Source: Parietaria judaica (taxonomy: Eukaryota > Streptophyta > Magnoliopsida > Rosales > Urticaceae). From it: a DNA stretch of 64,000 bases. A program made the position numbers and the translations under genes. The stretch lies in the NCBI GenBank assembly GCA_954871525.1, contig OX940863.1, forward strand, positions 43,014,501-43,078,500. Direction: 5' to 3'. A model generated the notes under the pieces. It did no database searches. It saw nothing but the letters and a program-made list of their open reading frames with translations, and was not told the origin of the DNA. Below, piece after piece: positions 22,310-35,978 of the stretch; the first letter of the stretch is position 1, and each line of letters begins with the position of its first letter.

Positions 22310-25191
22310 AGATATTTTAAACAAAAAATTAACTTAAAAATGCTTAATAATGTGTAATTTTATTAAATTAACCTATTTTAATCCCTAAATTGCGAAGCAC
22401 TATCTCCTAGTTTCTATATGAAGCCGAGAACGGGTTAAAATCTTTACCGAAAAGTGTTAAAAATTGGTTATCTTATGAGAGCAAATACGATGCGTTCTTG
22501 ATGACATTTGAGTTGCTAGACCTTCTTTAGGGTGGTATTATTATAAATTGGGTTAGTCTTGGCATTAAAAGTTTTTGGAGCTCTCTTAAAATCCAGTTTC
22601 AACAATTAATGCGTGCTCCAAAAAAAAACTGAGTCTTTTTCCCATTTTCCGAGAAAGAACCCCAATTAAATGATATTTTAAACAACAAATGAACTTCAAA
22701 ATGCTTAATAAGGTGTAATTATATCACATTTACTTATTTTAATACCTAAACAGCGAAGAGTTGTCTCCTAGTTTCTATATCAAGCCGTTAATGGGTTAAA
22801 ACTTTTAACGAAAAGTGTTAAAAATTGGTTTTCTTACGAGAGCTAATACGATGCGTTCTTGATGAAATTTGAGTTCCTAGACCTTCTTTATGGTGGTATT
22901 ATTATAAATTGGGTTTGTTTTGGCATTGAAAGTTTTTAGAGATCTTTTAAAATCTAGTTTCAACAATTAACGCGTCCTCCAAAAAAAAACTGAGTCTTTT
23001 TCCCATTTTACACGAAAGAACTCTAATTAAAATATATTTTAAACAAAAAATGAACTTAAAAATGCTTAATAATGTGTAATTTTATTAATTTTACTTATTT
23101 TAAACCCTAAATTGCAAAGCACTATCTCCTAGTTTCTATACGAAGCCGAGGACGGGTTAAAATCTTTACCGAAAAATGTTAAAAATTGGTTATCTTACGA
23201 GAGCAAATACAATGCGTTCTTGATGTAATTTGAGTTGCTAGTCCTTCTTTAGGGTGGTATTATTATAAATTGGGTTAGTTTTGGCATTCAAAGTTTTGAG
23301 CTCTCTTAAAATCCAGTTTCAACAATTAATGCGTGCTCCAAAAAAAACTGAGTCTTTTTCCCATTTTCCGAGAAAGAACTCTAGTTAAACGATATTTTAA
23401 ACAACAAATGAACTTCAAAAATCTTAATCATTTGTAATTGTATCACATTTACTTATTTTAATACCTAAACATCGAAGGGCTGTCTCCTAGTTTCTATATC
23501 AAGCCGTTAATGGGTTAAAACTTTTAACGAAAAGTGTTAAAAATTGGTTTTCTTACGAGAGCAAATACGATGCGTTTTTGATGAAATTTGAGTTCCTAGA
23601 CCTTTTTTATGGTGGTATTATTATAAATTGGGTTTGTTTTGGCATTGAAAGTTTTTCGAGCTCTCTTAAAATCTAGTTTCAACAATTAACGCGTCCTCCA
23701 AAAAAAAACTGAGTCTTTTTCCCATTTTACACGAAAGAACTCCAATTAAAAGATATTTTAAACAAAAAATGAACTTAAAAATGCTTAATAATGTGTAATT
23801 TTATTAAATTAACCTATTTTAATCCCTAAATTGCGAAGCACTATCTCCTAGTTTCTATATGAAGCCGAGAACGGGTTAAAATCTTTACCGAAAAGTGTTA
23901 AAAATTGGTTATCTTATGAGAGCAAATACGATGCGTTCTTGATGACATTTGAGTTGCTAGACCTTCTTTAGGGTGGTATTATTATAAATTGGGTTATTCT
24001 TGGCATTAAAAGTTTTTGGAGCTCTCTTAAAATCCAGTTTCAACAATTAATGCGTGCTCCAAAAAAAACTGAGTCTTTTTCCCATTTTCCGAGAAAGAAC
24101 CCCAATTAAATGATATTTTAAACAACAAATGAACTTCAAAATGCTTAATAAGGTGTAATTATATCACATTTACTTATTTTAATACCTAAACAGCGAAGAG
24201 TTGTCTCCTAGTTTCTATATCAAGCCGTTAATGGGTTAAAACTTTTAACGAAAAGTGTTAAAAATTGGTTTTCTTACGAGAGCTAATACGATGCGTTCTT
24301 GATGAAATTTGAGTTCCTAGACCTTTTTTTATGGTGGTATTATTATAAATTGGGTTTGTTTTGGCATTGAAAGTTTTTAGACATCTTTTAAAATCTAGTT
24401 TCAACAATTAACGCGTCCTCCAAAAAAAAACTGAGTCTTTTTCCCATTTTACACGAAAGAACTCTAATTAAAATTTATTTTAAACAAAAAATGAACTTAA
24501 AAATGCTTAATAATGTGTAATTTTATTAATTTTACTTATTTTAAACCCTAAATTGCGAAGCACTATCTCTTAGTTTCTATACGAAGCCGAGGACGGGTTA
24601 AAATCTTTACCAAAAAATGTTAAAAATTGGTTATCTTACGAGAGCAAATACAATGCGTTCTTGATGTAATTTGAGTTTCTAGTCCTTCTTTAGGGTGGTA
24701 TTATTATAAATTGGGTTAGTTTTGGCATTCAAAGTTTGGAGCTCTCTTAAAATCCAGTTTCAACAATTTATACGTGCTCCAAAAAAAACTGAGTCTTTTT
24801 CCCATTTTCCGAGAAAGAACCCCAATTAAATGATATTTTAAACAACAAATGAACTTAAAAATGCTTAATAAGGTGTAATTATATCACATTTACTTATTTT
24901 AATACCTAAACAGCGAAGAGTTGTCTCCTAGTTTCTATATCAAGCCGTTAATGGGTTAAAACTTTTAACGAAAAGTGTTAAAAATTGGTTTTCTTACGAG
25001 AGCTAATACGATGCGTTCTTGATGAAATTTGAGTTCCTAGACCTTCTTTATGGTGGTATTATTATAAATTGGGTTTGTTTTGGCATTGAAAGTTTTTAGA
25101 GCTCTCTTAAAATCTAGTTTCAACAATTAACGCGTCCTCCAAAAAAAAACTGAGTCTTTTTCCCATTTTACACGAAAGAACTCTAATTAAA
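22310..25191 (+). repeat. a-b-a-b block with a partial 1.44-kb tandem duplication
   Basis: The dimers are 22310 (a), 23032 (b), 23751 (a) and 24473 (b-type A with an a-type B). The two a dimers share the private change gatgacatttgag in A and an altered B stretch (gatcttttaaaatc at 22942, catcttttaaaatc at 24382). They therefore descend from a duplication of about 1,441 bp. The B half near 24832 has ccccaattaaatgat and aataaggtg, which are a features joined to a b-type A. Confidence 0.8.
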
Positions 25192-27708
25192 ATATATTTT
25201 AAACAAAAAATGAACTTAAAAATGCTTAATAATGTGTAATTTTATTAATTTTACTTATTTTAAACCCTAAATTGCGAAGCACTATCTCTTAGTTTCTATA
25301 CGAAGCCGAGAACGGGTTAAAATCTTTACCAAAAAATGTTAAAAATTGGTTATCTTACGAGAGCAAATACAATGCGTTCTTGATGTAATTTGAGTTGCTA
25401 GTCCTTCTTTAGGGTGGTATTATTATAAATTGGTTTAGTTTTGGCATTCAAAGTTTGGAGCTCTCTTAAAATCCAGTTTCAACAATTAATGCGTGCTCCA
25501 AAAAAAACTGAGTCTTTTTTCCATTTTCCGAGAAAGAACTCTAACTAAACGATATTTTAAACAACAAATGAACTTAAAAATTCTTAATCATTTGTAATTG
25601 TATCACATTTACTTATTTTAATACCTAAACATCGAAGGGTTGTCTCCTAGTTTCTATATCAAGCCGTTAATGGGTTAAAACTTTTAACGAAAAGTGTTAA
25701 AAATTGGTTTTCTTACGAGAGCTAATACGATGCGTTCTTGATGAAATTTGAGTTCCTAGACCTTCTTTATGGTGGTATTATTATAAATTGGGTTTGTTTT
25801 GGCATTGAAAGTTTTTAGAGCTCTCTTAAAATCTAGTTTCAACAATTAACGCGTGCTCCAAAAAAAAACTGAGTCTTTTTCCCATTTTACACGAAAGAAC
25901 TCTAATTAAAAGATATTTTAAACAAAAAATGAACTTAAAAATGCTTAATAATGTGTAATTTTATTAAATTAACCTATTTTAATCCCTAAATTGCGAAGCA
26001 CTATCTCCTAGTTTCTATATGAAGCCGAGAACGGGATAAAATCTTTACCGAAAAGTGTTAAAAATTGGTTATCTTATGAGAGCAAATACGATGCGTTCTT
26101 GATGAAATTTGAGTTGCTAGACCTTCTTTAGGGTGGTATTATTATAAATTGGGTTAGTCTTGGCATTAAAAGTTTTTGGAGCTCTCTTAAAATCCAGTTT
26201 CAACAATTAATGCGTGCTCCAAAAAAAACTGAGTCTTTTTCCCATTTTCCGAGAAAGAACCCCAATTAAATGATATTTTAAACAACAAATGAACTTCAAA
26301 ATGCTTAATAAGGTGTAATTGTATTAGATTTACTTATTTTAATACCTAAACAGCGAAGAGTTGTCTCCTAGTTTCTATATCAAGCCGTTAATGGGTTAAA
26401 ACTTTTAACGAAAAGTGTTCAAAATTGGTTTTCTTACGAGAGCTAATACGATGCGTTCTTGATGAAATTTGAGTTCCTAGACCTTATTTATGGTGGTATT
26501 ATTATAAATTGGGTTTGTTTTGGCATTGAAAGTTTTTCGAGCTCTCTTAAAATCTAGTTTCAACAATTAACGCGTCCTCCAAAAAAAAACTGAGTCTTTT
26601 TCCCATTTTACACGAAAGAACTCCAATTAAAAGATATTTTAAACAAAAAATGAACTTAAAAATGCTTAATAATGTGTAATTTTATTAAATTAACCTATTT
26701 TAATCCCTAAATTGCGAAGCACTATCTCCTAGTTTCTATATGAAGCCGAGAACGGGTTAAAATCTTTACCGAAAAGTGTTAAAAATTGGTTATCTTACGA
26801 GAGCAAATACAATGCGTTCTTGATGTAATTTGAGTTGCTAGTCCTTCTTTAGGGTGGTATTATTAATAATTGGGTTAGTTTTGGCATTCAAAGTTTGGAG
26901 CTCTCTTAAAATCCAGTTTCAACAATTAATGCGTGCTCCAAAAAAAACTGAGTCTTTTTCCCATTTTCCGAGAAAGAACCCCAATTAAATGATATTTTAA
27001 ACAACAAATGAACTTCAAAATGCTTAATAAGGTGTAATTGTATCAGATTTACTTATTTTAATACCTAAACAGCGAAGAGTTCTCTCCTAGTTTCTATATC
27101 AAGCCGTTAATGGGTTAAAACTTTTAACGAAAAGTGTTAAAAATTGGTTTTCTTACGAGAGCTAATACGATGCGTTCTTGATAAAATTTGAGTTCCTAGA
27201 CCTTCTTTATGGTGGTATTATTATAAATTGGGTTTGTTTTGGCATTGAAAGTTTTTAGAGCTCTCTTAAAATCTAGTTTCAACAATTAATGCGTCCTCCA
27301 AAAAAAAACTGAGTCTTTTTCCCATTTTACACGAAAGAACTCTAATTAAAATATATTTTAAACAAAAAATGAACTTAAAAATGCTTAATAATGTGTAATT
27401 TTATTAATTTTACTTATTTTAAACCCTAAATTGCGAAGCACTATCTCTTAGTTTCTATACGAAGCCGAGGACGGGTTAAAATCTTTACCAAAAAATGTTA
27501 AAAATTGGTTATCTTACGAGAGCAAATACAATGCGGTCTTGATGTAATTTGAGTTGCTAGTCCTTCTTTAGGGTGGTATTATTATAAATTGGGTTAGTTT
27601 TGGCATTCAAAGTTTGGAGCTCTCTTAAAATCCAGTTTCAACAATTAATGCGTGCTCCAAAAAAAACTGAGTCTTTTTCCCATTTTCCGAGAAAGAACTC
27701 TAGTTAAA
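25192..27708 (+). repeat. Mixed a/b dimers including an a/b subtype-hybrid A monomer
   Basis: 25192 is a short b dimer, 25911 an a dimer with gtattagattt and gtgttcaaaa in B, 26632 a hybrid and 27351 a short b dimer. In the A half at 26632 the first half is type a (attaaattaacc, gagaacggg, ccgaaaagtg). The second half is type b (cttacgagag, acaatgcg, gatgtaatttg, gctagtcc, caaagtttggag). The switch point is between about 26776 and 26797. Confidence 0.82.
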
Positions 27709-30587
27709 CGATATTTTAAACAACAAATGAACTTCAAAAATCTTAATCATTTGTAATTGTATCACATTTACTTATTTTAATACCTAAACATCGAAGGGCT
27801 GTCTCCTAGTTTCTATATCAAGCCGTTAATGGGTTAAAACTTTTAACGAAAAGTGTTAAAAATTGGTTTTCTTACGAGAGCTAATACGATGCGTTCTTGA
27901 TGAAATTTGATTTCCTAGACCTTCTTTATGGTGGTATTATTATAAATTGGGTTTGTTTTGGCATTGAAAGTTTTTAGAGCTCTCTTAAAATCTAGTTTCA
28001 ACAATTAACGCGTCCTCAAAAAAAAACTGAGTCTTTTTCCCATTTTACACGAAAGAACTCTAATTAAAATATATTTTAAACAAAAAATGAACTTAAAAAT
28101 GCTTAATAATGTGTAATTTTATTAATTTTACTTATTTTAAACCCTAAATTGCGAAGCACTATCTCCTAGTTTCTATACGAAGCCGAGGACGGGTTAAAAT
28201 CTTTACCGAAAAATGTTAAAAATTTGTTATCTTACGAGAGCAAATACAATGCGTTCTTGATGTAATTTGAGTTGCTAGTCCTTCTTTAGGGTGGTATTAT
28301 TATAAATTTGGTTAGTTTTGGCATTCAAAGTTTTAGGCTCTCTTAAAATCCAGTTTCAACAATTAATGTGTGCTCCAAAAAAAACTGAGTCTTTTTCCCA
28401 TTTTCCGAGAAAGAACTCTAGTTAAACGATATTTTAAACAACAAATGAACTTCAAAAATCTTAATAATTTGTAATTGTATCACATTTACTTATTTTAATA
28501 CCAAAACATCGAAGGGCTGTCTCCTAGTTTCTATATCAAGCCGTTAATGGGTTAAAACTTTTAACGAAAAGTGTTAAAAATTGGTTTTCTTACGAGAGCA
28601 AATACGATGCGTTTTTGATGAAATTTGAGTTCCTAGACCTTTTTTATGGTGGTATTATTATAAATTGGGTTTGTTTTGGCATTGAAAGTTTTTCGAGCTC
28701 TCTTAAAATCTAGTTTCAACAATTAACGCGTCCTCCAAAAAAAAACTGAGTCTTTTTCCCATTTTACACGAAAGAACTCTAATTAAAAGATATTTTAAAC
28801 AAAAAATTAACTTAAAAATGCTTAATAATGTGTAATTTTATTAATTTAACCTATTTTAATCCCTAAATTGCGAAGCACTATCTCCTAGTTTCTATATGAA
28901 GCCGAGAACGGGTTAAAATCTTAACCGAAAAGTGTTAAAAATTGGTTATCTTATGAGAGCAAATACGATGCGTTCTTGATGACATTTGAGTTGCTAGACC
29001 TTCTTTAGGGTGGTATTATTATAAATTGGGTTAGTCTTGGCATTAAAAGTTTTTGGAGCTCTCTTAAAATCCAGTTTCAACAATTAATGCGTGCTCCAAA
29101 AAAAACTGAGTCTTTTTCCCATTTTCCGAGAAAGAACTCTAGTTAAACGATATTTTAAACAACAAATGAACTTCAAAAATCTTAATCATTTGTAATTGTA
29201 TCACATTTACTTATTTTAATAGCTAAACATCGAAGGGCTGTCTCCTAGTTTCTATATCAAGCCGTTAATGGGTTAAAACTTTTAACGAAAAGTGTTAAAA
29301 ATTGGTTTTCTTACGAGAGCTAATACGATGCGTTCTTGATGAAATTTGAATTCCTAGACCTTCTTTATGGTGGTATTATTATAAATTGGGTTTGTTTTGG
29401 CATTGAAAGTTTTTAGAGCTCTCTTAAAATCTAGTTTCAACAATTAACGCGTCCTCAAAAAAAAAACTGAGTCTTTTTCCCATTTTACACGAAAGAACTC
29501 TAATTAAAATATATTTTAAACAAAAAATGAACTTAAAAATGCTTAATAATGTGTAATTTTATTAATTTTACTTATTTTAAACCCTAAATTGCGAAGCACT
29601 ATCTCCTAGTTTCTATACGAAGCCGAGGACGGGTTAAAATCTTTACCGAAAAATGTTAAAAATTTGTTATCTTACGAGAGCAAATACAATGCGTTCTTGA
29701 TGTAATTTGAGTTGCTAGTCCTTCTTTAGGGTGGTATTATTATAAATTGGGTTAGTTTTGGCATTCAAAGTTTTGAGCTCTCTTAAAATCCAGTTTCAAC
29801 AATTAATGCGTGCTCCAAAAAAAACTGAGTCTTTTTCCCATTTTCCGAGAAAGAACTCTAGTTAAACGATATTTTAAACAACAAATGAACTTCAAAAATC
29901 TTAATCATTTGTAATTGTATCACATTTACTTATATTAATACCAAAACATCGAAGGGCTGTCTCCTAGTTTCTATATCAAGCCGTTAATGGGTTAAAACTT
30001 TTAACGAAAAGTGTTAAAAATTGGTTTTCTTACGAGAGCAAATACGATGCGTTTTTGATGAAATTTGAGTTCCTAGACCTTTTTTATGGTGGTATTATTA
30101 TAAATTGGGTTTGTTTTGGCATTGAAAGTTTTTCGAGCTCTCTTAAAATCTAGTTTCAACAATTAACGCGTCCTCCAAAAAAAAACTGAGTCTTTTTCCC
30201 ATTTTACACGAAAGAACTCTAATTAAAAGATATTTTAAACAAAAAATTAACTTAAAAATGCTTAATAATGTGTAATTTTATTAATTTAACCTATTTTAAT
30301 CCCTAAATTGCGAAGCACTATCTCCTAGTTTCTATATGAAGCCGAGAACGGGTTAAAATCTTAACCGAAAAGTGTTAAAAATTGGTTATCTTATGAGAGC
30401 AAATACGATGCGTTCTTGATGACATTTGAGTTTCTAGACCTTCTTTAGGGTGGTATTATTATAAATTGGGTTAGTCTTGGCATTAAAAGTTTTTGGAGCT
30501 CTCTTAAAATCAAGTTTCAACAATTAATGCGTGCTCCAAAAAAAACTGAGTCTTTTTCCCATTTTCCGAGAAAGAACCCCAATTAAA
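27709..30587 (+). repeat. Tandem duplication of ~1.44 kb (27709-29147 and 29148-30587)
   Basis: Each copy runs B(b), A(b), B(b), A(a). Shared private variants are gcgtcctcaaaaa (one C lost) in the first B, aaatttgttatc in the b A monomer, taccaaaacatcgaaggg in the second B, and attaacttaaaaatg, attaatttaacc, atcttaaccg and gatgacatttgag in the a monomer. A few differences exist, such as gttttaggctc at 28331 against gttttgagctc at 29770. Confidence 0.86.
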
Positions 30588-33500
30588 TGATATTTTAAAC
30601 AACAAATGAACTTCAAAATGCTTAATAAGGTGTAATTATATCACATTTACTTATTTTAATACCTAAACAGCGAAGAGTTGTCTCCTAGTTTCTATATCAA
30701 GCCGTTAATGGGTTAAAACTTTTAACGAAAAGTGTTAAAAATTGGTTTTCTTACGAGAGCTAATACGATGCGTTCTTGATGAAATTTGAGTTCCTAGACC
30801 TTCTTTATGGTGGTATTATTATAAATTGGGTTTGTTATGGCATTGAAAGTTTTTAGAGATCTCTTAAAATCTAGTTTCAACAATTAACGCGTCCTCCAAA
30901 AAAAAACTGAGTCTTTTTCCCATTTTACACGAAAGAACTCTAATTAAAATATATTTTAAACAAAAAATGAACTTAAAAATGCTTAATAATGTGTAATTTT
31001 ATTAATTTTACTTATTTTAAACCCTAAATTGCGAAGCACTATCTCTTAGTTTCTATACGAAGCCGAGGACGGGTTAAAATCTTTACCAAAAAATGTTAAA
31101 AATTGGTTATCTTACGAGAGCAAATACAATGCGTTCTTGATGTAATTTGAGTTTATAGTCCTTCTTTAGGGTGGTATTATTATAAATTGGGTTAGTTTTG
31201 GCATTCAAAGTTTGGAGCTCTCTTAAAATCCAGTTTCAACAATTAATGCGTGCTCCAAAAAAAACTGAGTCTTTTTCCCATTTTCCGAGAAAGAACCCCA
31301 ATTAAATGATATTTTAAACAACAAATGAACTTCAAAATGCTTAATAAGGTGTAATTATATCACATTTACTTATTTTAATACCTAAACAGCGAAGAGTTGT
31401 CTCCTAGTTTCTATATCAAGCCGTTAATGGGTTAAAACTTTTAACGAAAAGTGTTAAAAATTGGTTTTCTTACGAGAGCTAATACGATGCGTTCTTGATG
31501 AAATTTGAGTTCCTAGACCTTCTTTATGGTGGTATTATTATAAATTGGGTTTTTTTTGGCATTGAAAGTTTTTAGAGCTCTCTTAAAATCTAGTTTCAAC
31601 AATTAACGCGTCCTCCAAAAAAAAACTGAGTCTTTTTCCCATTTTACACGAAAGAACTCTAATTAAAATATATTTTAAACAAAAAATGAACTTAAAAATG
31701 CTTAATAATGTGTAATTTTATTAATTTTACTTATTTTAAACCCTAAATTGCGAAGCACTATCTCTTAGTTTCTATACGAAGCCGAGGACGGGTTAAAATC
31801 TTTACCAAAAAATGTTAAAAATTGGTTATCTTACGAGAGCAAATACAATGCGTTCTTGATGTAATTTGAGTTGCTAGTCCTTCTTTAGGGTGGTATTATT
31901 ATAAATTGGGTTAGTTTTGGCATTCAAAGTTTGGAGCTCTCTTAAAATCCAGTTTCAACAATTAATGCGTGCTCCAAAAAAAACTGAGTCTTTTTCCCAT
32001 TTTCCGAGAAAGAACTCTAGTTAAACGATATTTTAAACAACAAATGAACTTCAAAATTCTTAATCATTTGTAATTGTATCACATTTACTTATTTTAATAC
32101 CTAAACATCAAAGGGTTGTCTCCTAGTTTCTATATCAAGCCGTTAATGGGTTAAAACTTTTAACGAAAAGTGTTAAAAATTGGTTTTCTTACGAGAGCTA
32201 ATACGATGCGTTCTTGATGTAATTTGAGTTCCTAGACCTTCTTTATGGTGGTATTATTATAAATTGGGTTTGTTTTGGCATTGAAAGTTTTTAGAGCTCT
32301 CTTAAAATCTAGTTTCAACAATTAACGCGTCCTCCAAAAAAAACTGAGTCTTTTTCCCATTTTACACGAAAGAACTCTAATTAAAATATATTTTAAACAA
32401 AAAATGAACTTAAAAATTCTTAATAATGTGTAATTTTATTAATTTTACTTATTTTAAACCGTAAATTGCGAAGCACTATCTCCTAGTTTCTATACGAAGC
32501 CGAGGACGGGTTAAAATCTTTACCGAAAAATGTTAAAAATTGGTTATCTTACGACAGCAAATACAATGCGTTCTTGATGTAATTTGAGTTGCTAATCCTT
32601 CTTTAGGGTGGTATTATTATAAATTGGGTTAGTTTTGGCATTCAAAGTTTGGAGCTCTCTTAAAATCCAGTTTCAACAATTAATGCGTGCTCCAAAAAAA
32701 ACTGAGTCTTTTTCCCATTTTCCGAGAAAGAACTCTAGTTAAACGATATTTTAAACAACAAATGAACTTCAAAAATCTTAATCATTTGTAATTGTATCAC
32801 AATTACTTATTTTAATACCTAAACATCGAAGGGCTGTCTCCTAGTTTCTATATCAAGCCGTTAATGGGTTAAAACTTTTAACGAAAAGTGTTAAAAATTG
32901 GTTTTCTTACAAGAGCTAATACGATGCGTTCTTGATGAAATTTGAGTTCCTAGACCTTCTTTATGGTGGTATTATTATAAATTGGGTTTGTTTTGGCATT
33001 GAAAGTTTTTAGAGCTCTCTTAAAATCTAGTTTCAACAATTAACGCGTCCTCCAAAAAAAAACTGAGTCTTTTTCCCATTTTACACGAAAGTACTCTAAT
33101 TAAAATATATTTTAAACAAAAAATGAACTTAAAAATGCTTAATAATGTGTAATTTTATTAATTTTACTTATTTTAAACCCTAAATTGCGAAGCACTATCT
33201 CTTAGTTTCTATACGAAGCCGAGGACGGGTTAAAATCTTTACCAAAAAATGTTAAAAATTGGTTATCTTACGAGAGCAAATACAATGCGTTCTTGATGTA
33301 ATTTGAGTTTCTAGTCCTTCTTTAGGGTGGTATTATTATAAATTGGGTTAGTTTTGGCATTCAAAGTTTGGATCTCTCTTAAAATCCAGTTTCAACAATT
33401 AATGCGTGCTCCAAAAAAAACTGAGTCTTTTTCCCATTTTCCGAGAAAGAACCCCAATTAAACGATATTTTAAACAACAAATGAAATTCAAAAATCTTAA

Positions 33501-35978
33501 TCATTTGTAATTGTATCACAATTACTTATTTTAATACCTTAACATCGAAGGGCTGTCTCCTAGTTTCTATATCAAGCCGTTAATGGGTTAAAACTTTTAA
33601 CGAAAAGTGTTAAAAATTGGTTTTCTTACGAGAGCTAATACGATGCGTTCTTGATGAAATTTGAGTTCCTAGACCTTCTTTATGGTGGTATTATTATAAA
33701 TTGGGTTTGTTTTGGCATTGAAAGTTTTTAGAGCTCTCTTAAAATCTAGTTTCAACAATTAACGCGTCCTCAAAAAAAAAACTGAGTCTTTTTCCCATTT
33801 TACACGAAAGAACTCTAATTAAAATATATTTTAAACAAAAAATGAACTTAAAAATGCTTAATAATGTGTAATTTTATTAATTTTACTTATTTTAAACCCT
33901 AAATTGCGAAGCACTATCTCTTAGTTTCTATACGAAGCCGAGGACGGGTTAAAATCTTTACCAAAAAATGTTAAAAATTGGTTATCTTACGAGAGCAAAT
34001 ACAATGCGTTCTTGATGTAATTTGAGTTGCTAGTCCTTCTTTAGGGTGGTATTATTATAAATTGGGTTAGTTTTGGCATTCAAAGTTTGGAGCTCTCTTA
34101 AAATCCAGTTTCAACAATTAATGCGTGCTCCAAAAAAAACTGAGTCTTTTTCCCATTTTCCGAGAAAGAACTCTAGTTAAACGATATTTTAAACAACAAA
34201 TGAACTTCAAAATTCTTAATCATTTGTAATTGTATCACAATTACTTATTTTAATACCTAAACATCGAAGGGCTGTCTCCTAGTTTCTATATCAAGCCGTT
34301 AATGGGTTAAAACTTTTAAGGAAAAGTGTTAAAAATTGGTTTTCTTACGAGAGCTAATACGATGCGTTCTTGATGAAATTTGAGTTCCTAGACCTTCTTT
34401 ATGAAGGTATTATTATAAATTGGGTTTGTTTTGGCATTGAAAGTTTTTAGAGCTCTCTTAAAATCTAGTTTCAACAATTAACGCGTCCTCCAAAAAAAAA
34501 CTGAGTCTTTTTCCCATTTTACACGAAAGAACTCTAATTAAAATATATTTTAAACAAAAAATGAATTTAAAAATGCTTAATAATATGTAATTTTATTAAT
34601 TTTACTTATTTTAAACCCTAAATTGCGAAGCACTATCTCTTAGTTTCTATACGAAGCCGAGGACGGGTTAAAATCTTTACCAAAAAATGTTAAAAATTTG
34701 TTATCTTACGAGAGAAAATACAATGCGTTCTTGATGTAATTTGAGTTTCTAGTCCTTATTTAGGGTGGTATTATTATAAATTGGGTTAGTTTTGGCATTC
34801 AAAGTTTGGAGCTCTCTTAAAATCCAGTTTCAACAATTAATGCGTGCTCCAAAAAAAACTGAGTCTTTTTCCCATTTTCCGAGAAAGAACCCCAATTAAA
34901 TGATATTTTAAACAACAAATGAACTTCAAAATGCTTAATAAGGTGTAATTATATCACATTTACTTATTTTAATACCTAAACAGCGAAGAGTTGTCTCCTA
35001 GTTTCTATATCAAGCCGTTAATGGGTTAAAACTTTTAACGAAAAGTGTTAAAAATTGGTTTTCTTACAAGAGCTAATACGATGCGTTCTTGATTAAATTT
35101 GAGTTCCTAGACCTTCTTTATGGTGGTATTATTATAAATTGGGTTTGTTTTGGCATTGAAAGTTTTTAGAGCTCTCTTAAAATCTAGTTTCAACAATTAA
35201 CGCGTCCTCCAAAAAAAAACTGAGTCTTTTTACCATTTTACACGAAAGAACTCTAATTAAAATATATTTTAAACAAAAAATGAACTTAAAAATGCTTAAT
35301 AATGTGTAATTTTATTAATTTTACTTATTTTAAACCCTAAATTGCGAAGCACTATCTCTTAGTTTCTATACGAAGCCGAGGACGGGCTAAAATCTTTACC
35401 AAAAAATGTTAAAAATTGGTTATCTTACGAGAGCAAATACAATGCGTTTTTGATGTAATTTGAGTTGCTAGTCCTTCTTTAGGGTGGTATTATTATAAAT
35501 TGGGTTAGTTTTGGCATTCAAAGTTTGGAGCTCTCTTAAAATCCAGTTTCAACAATTAATGCGTGCTCCAAAAAAAACTGAGTCTTTTTCCCATTTTCCG
35601 AGAAAGAACTCTAGTTAAACGATATTTTAAACAACAAATGAACTTCAAAATTCTTAATCATTTGTAATTGTATCACATTTACTTATTTTAATACCTAAAT
35701 ATCGAAGAGTTGTCTCCTAGTTTCTATATCAAGCCGTTAATGGGTTAAAACTTTTAACGAAAAGTGTTAAAAATTGGTTTTCTTACGAGAGCAAATACGA
35801 TGCGTTCTTGATGAAATTTGAGTTCCTAGACCTTTTTTATGGTGGTATTATTATAAATTGGGTTTGTTTTGGCATTGAAAGTTTTTCGAGCTCTCTTAAA
35901 ATCTAGTTTCAACAATTAACGCGTCCTCCAAAAAAAACTGAGTCTTTTCCCATTTTACACGAAAGAACTCTAATTAAA
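30588..35978 (+). repeat. Run of short 'b' dimers (718-719 bp)
   Basis: After one leftover a-type B (30588), every A monomer from 30949 to 35262 is type b (30949, 31668, 32386, 33105, 33824, 34543, 35262). All start atatatttt and have the caaagtttgga two-base-short allele. Most also have ctcttagtttc and accaaaaaatg, the exception being 32386. The B halves are heterogeneous. Those after 30949 and 34543 are type a (ccccaattaaatgat, aataaggtg), the one at about 33464 is an a/b hybrid (ccccaattaaacgat, aatcttaatc), and the rest are type b. A local two-base change, tttatgaaggtatt, occurs near 34400. Confidence 0.83.
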
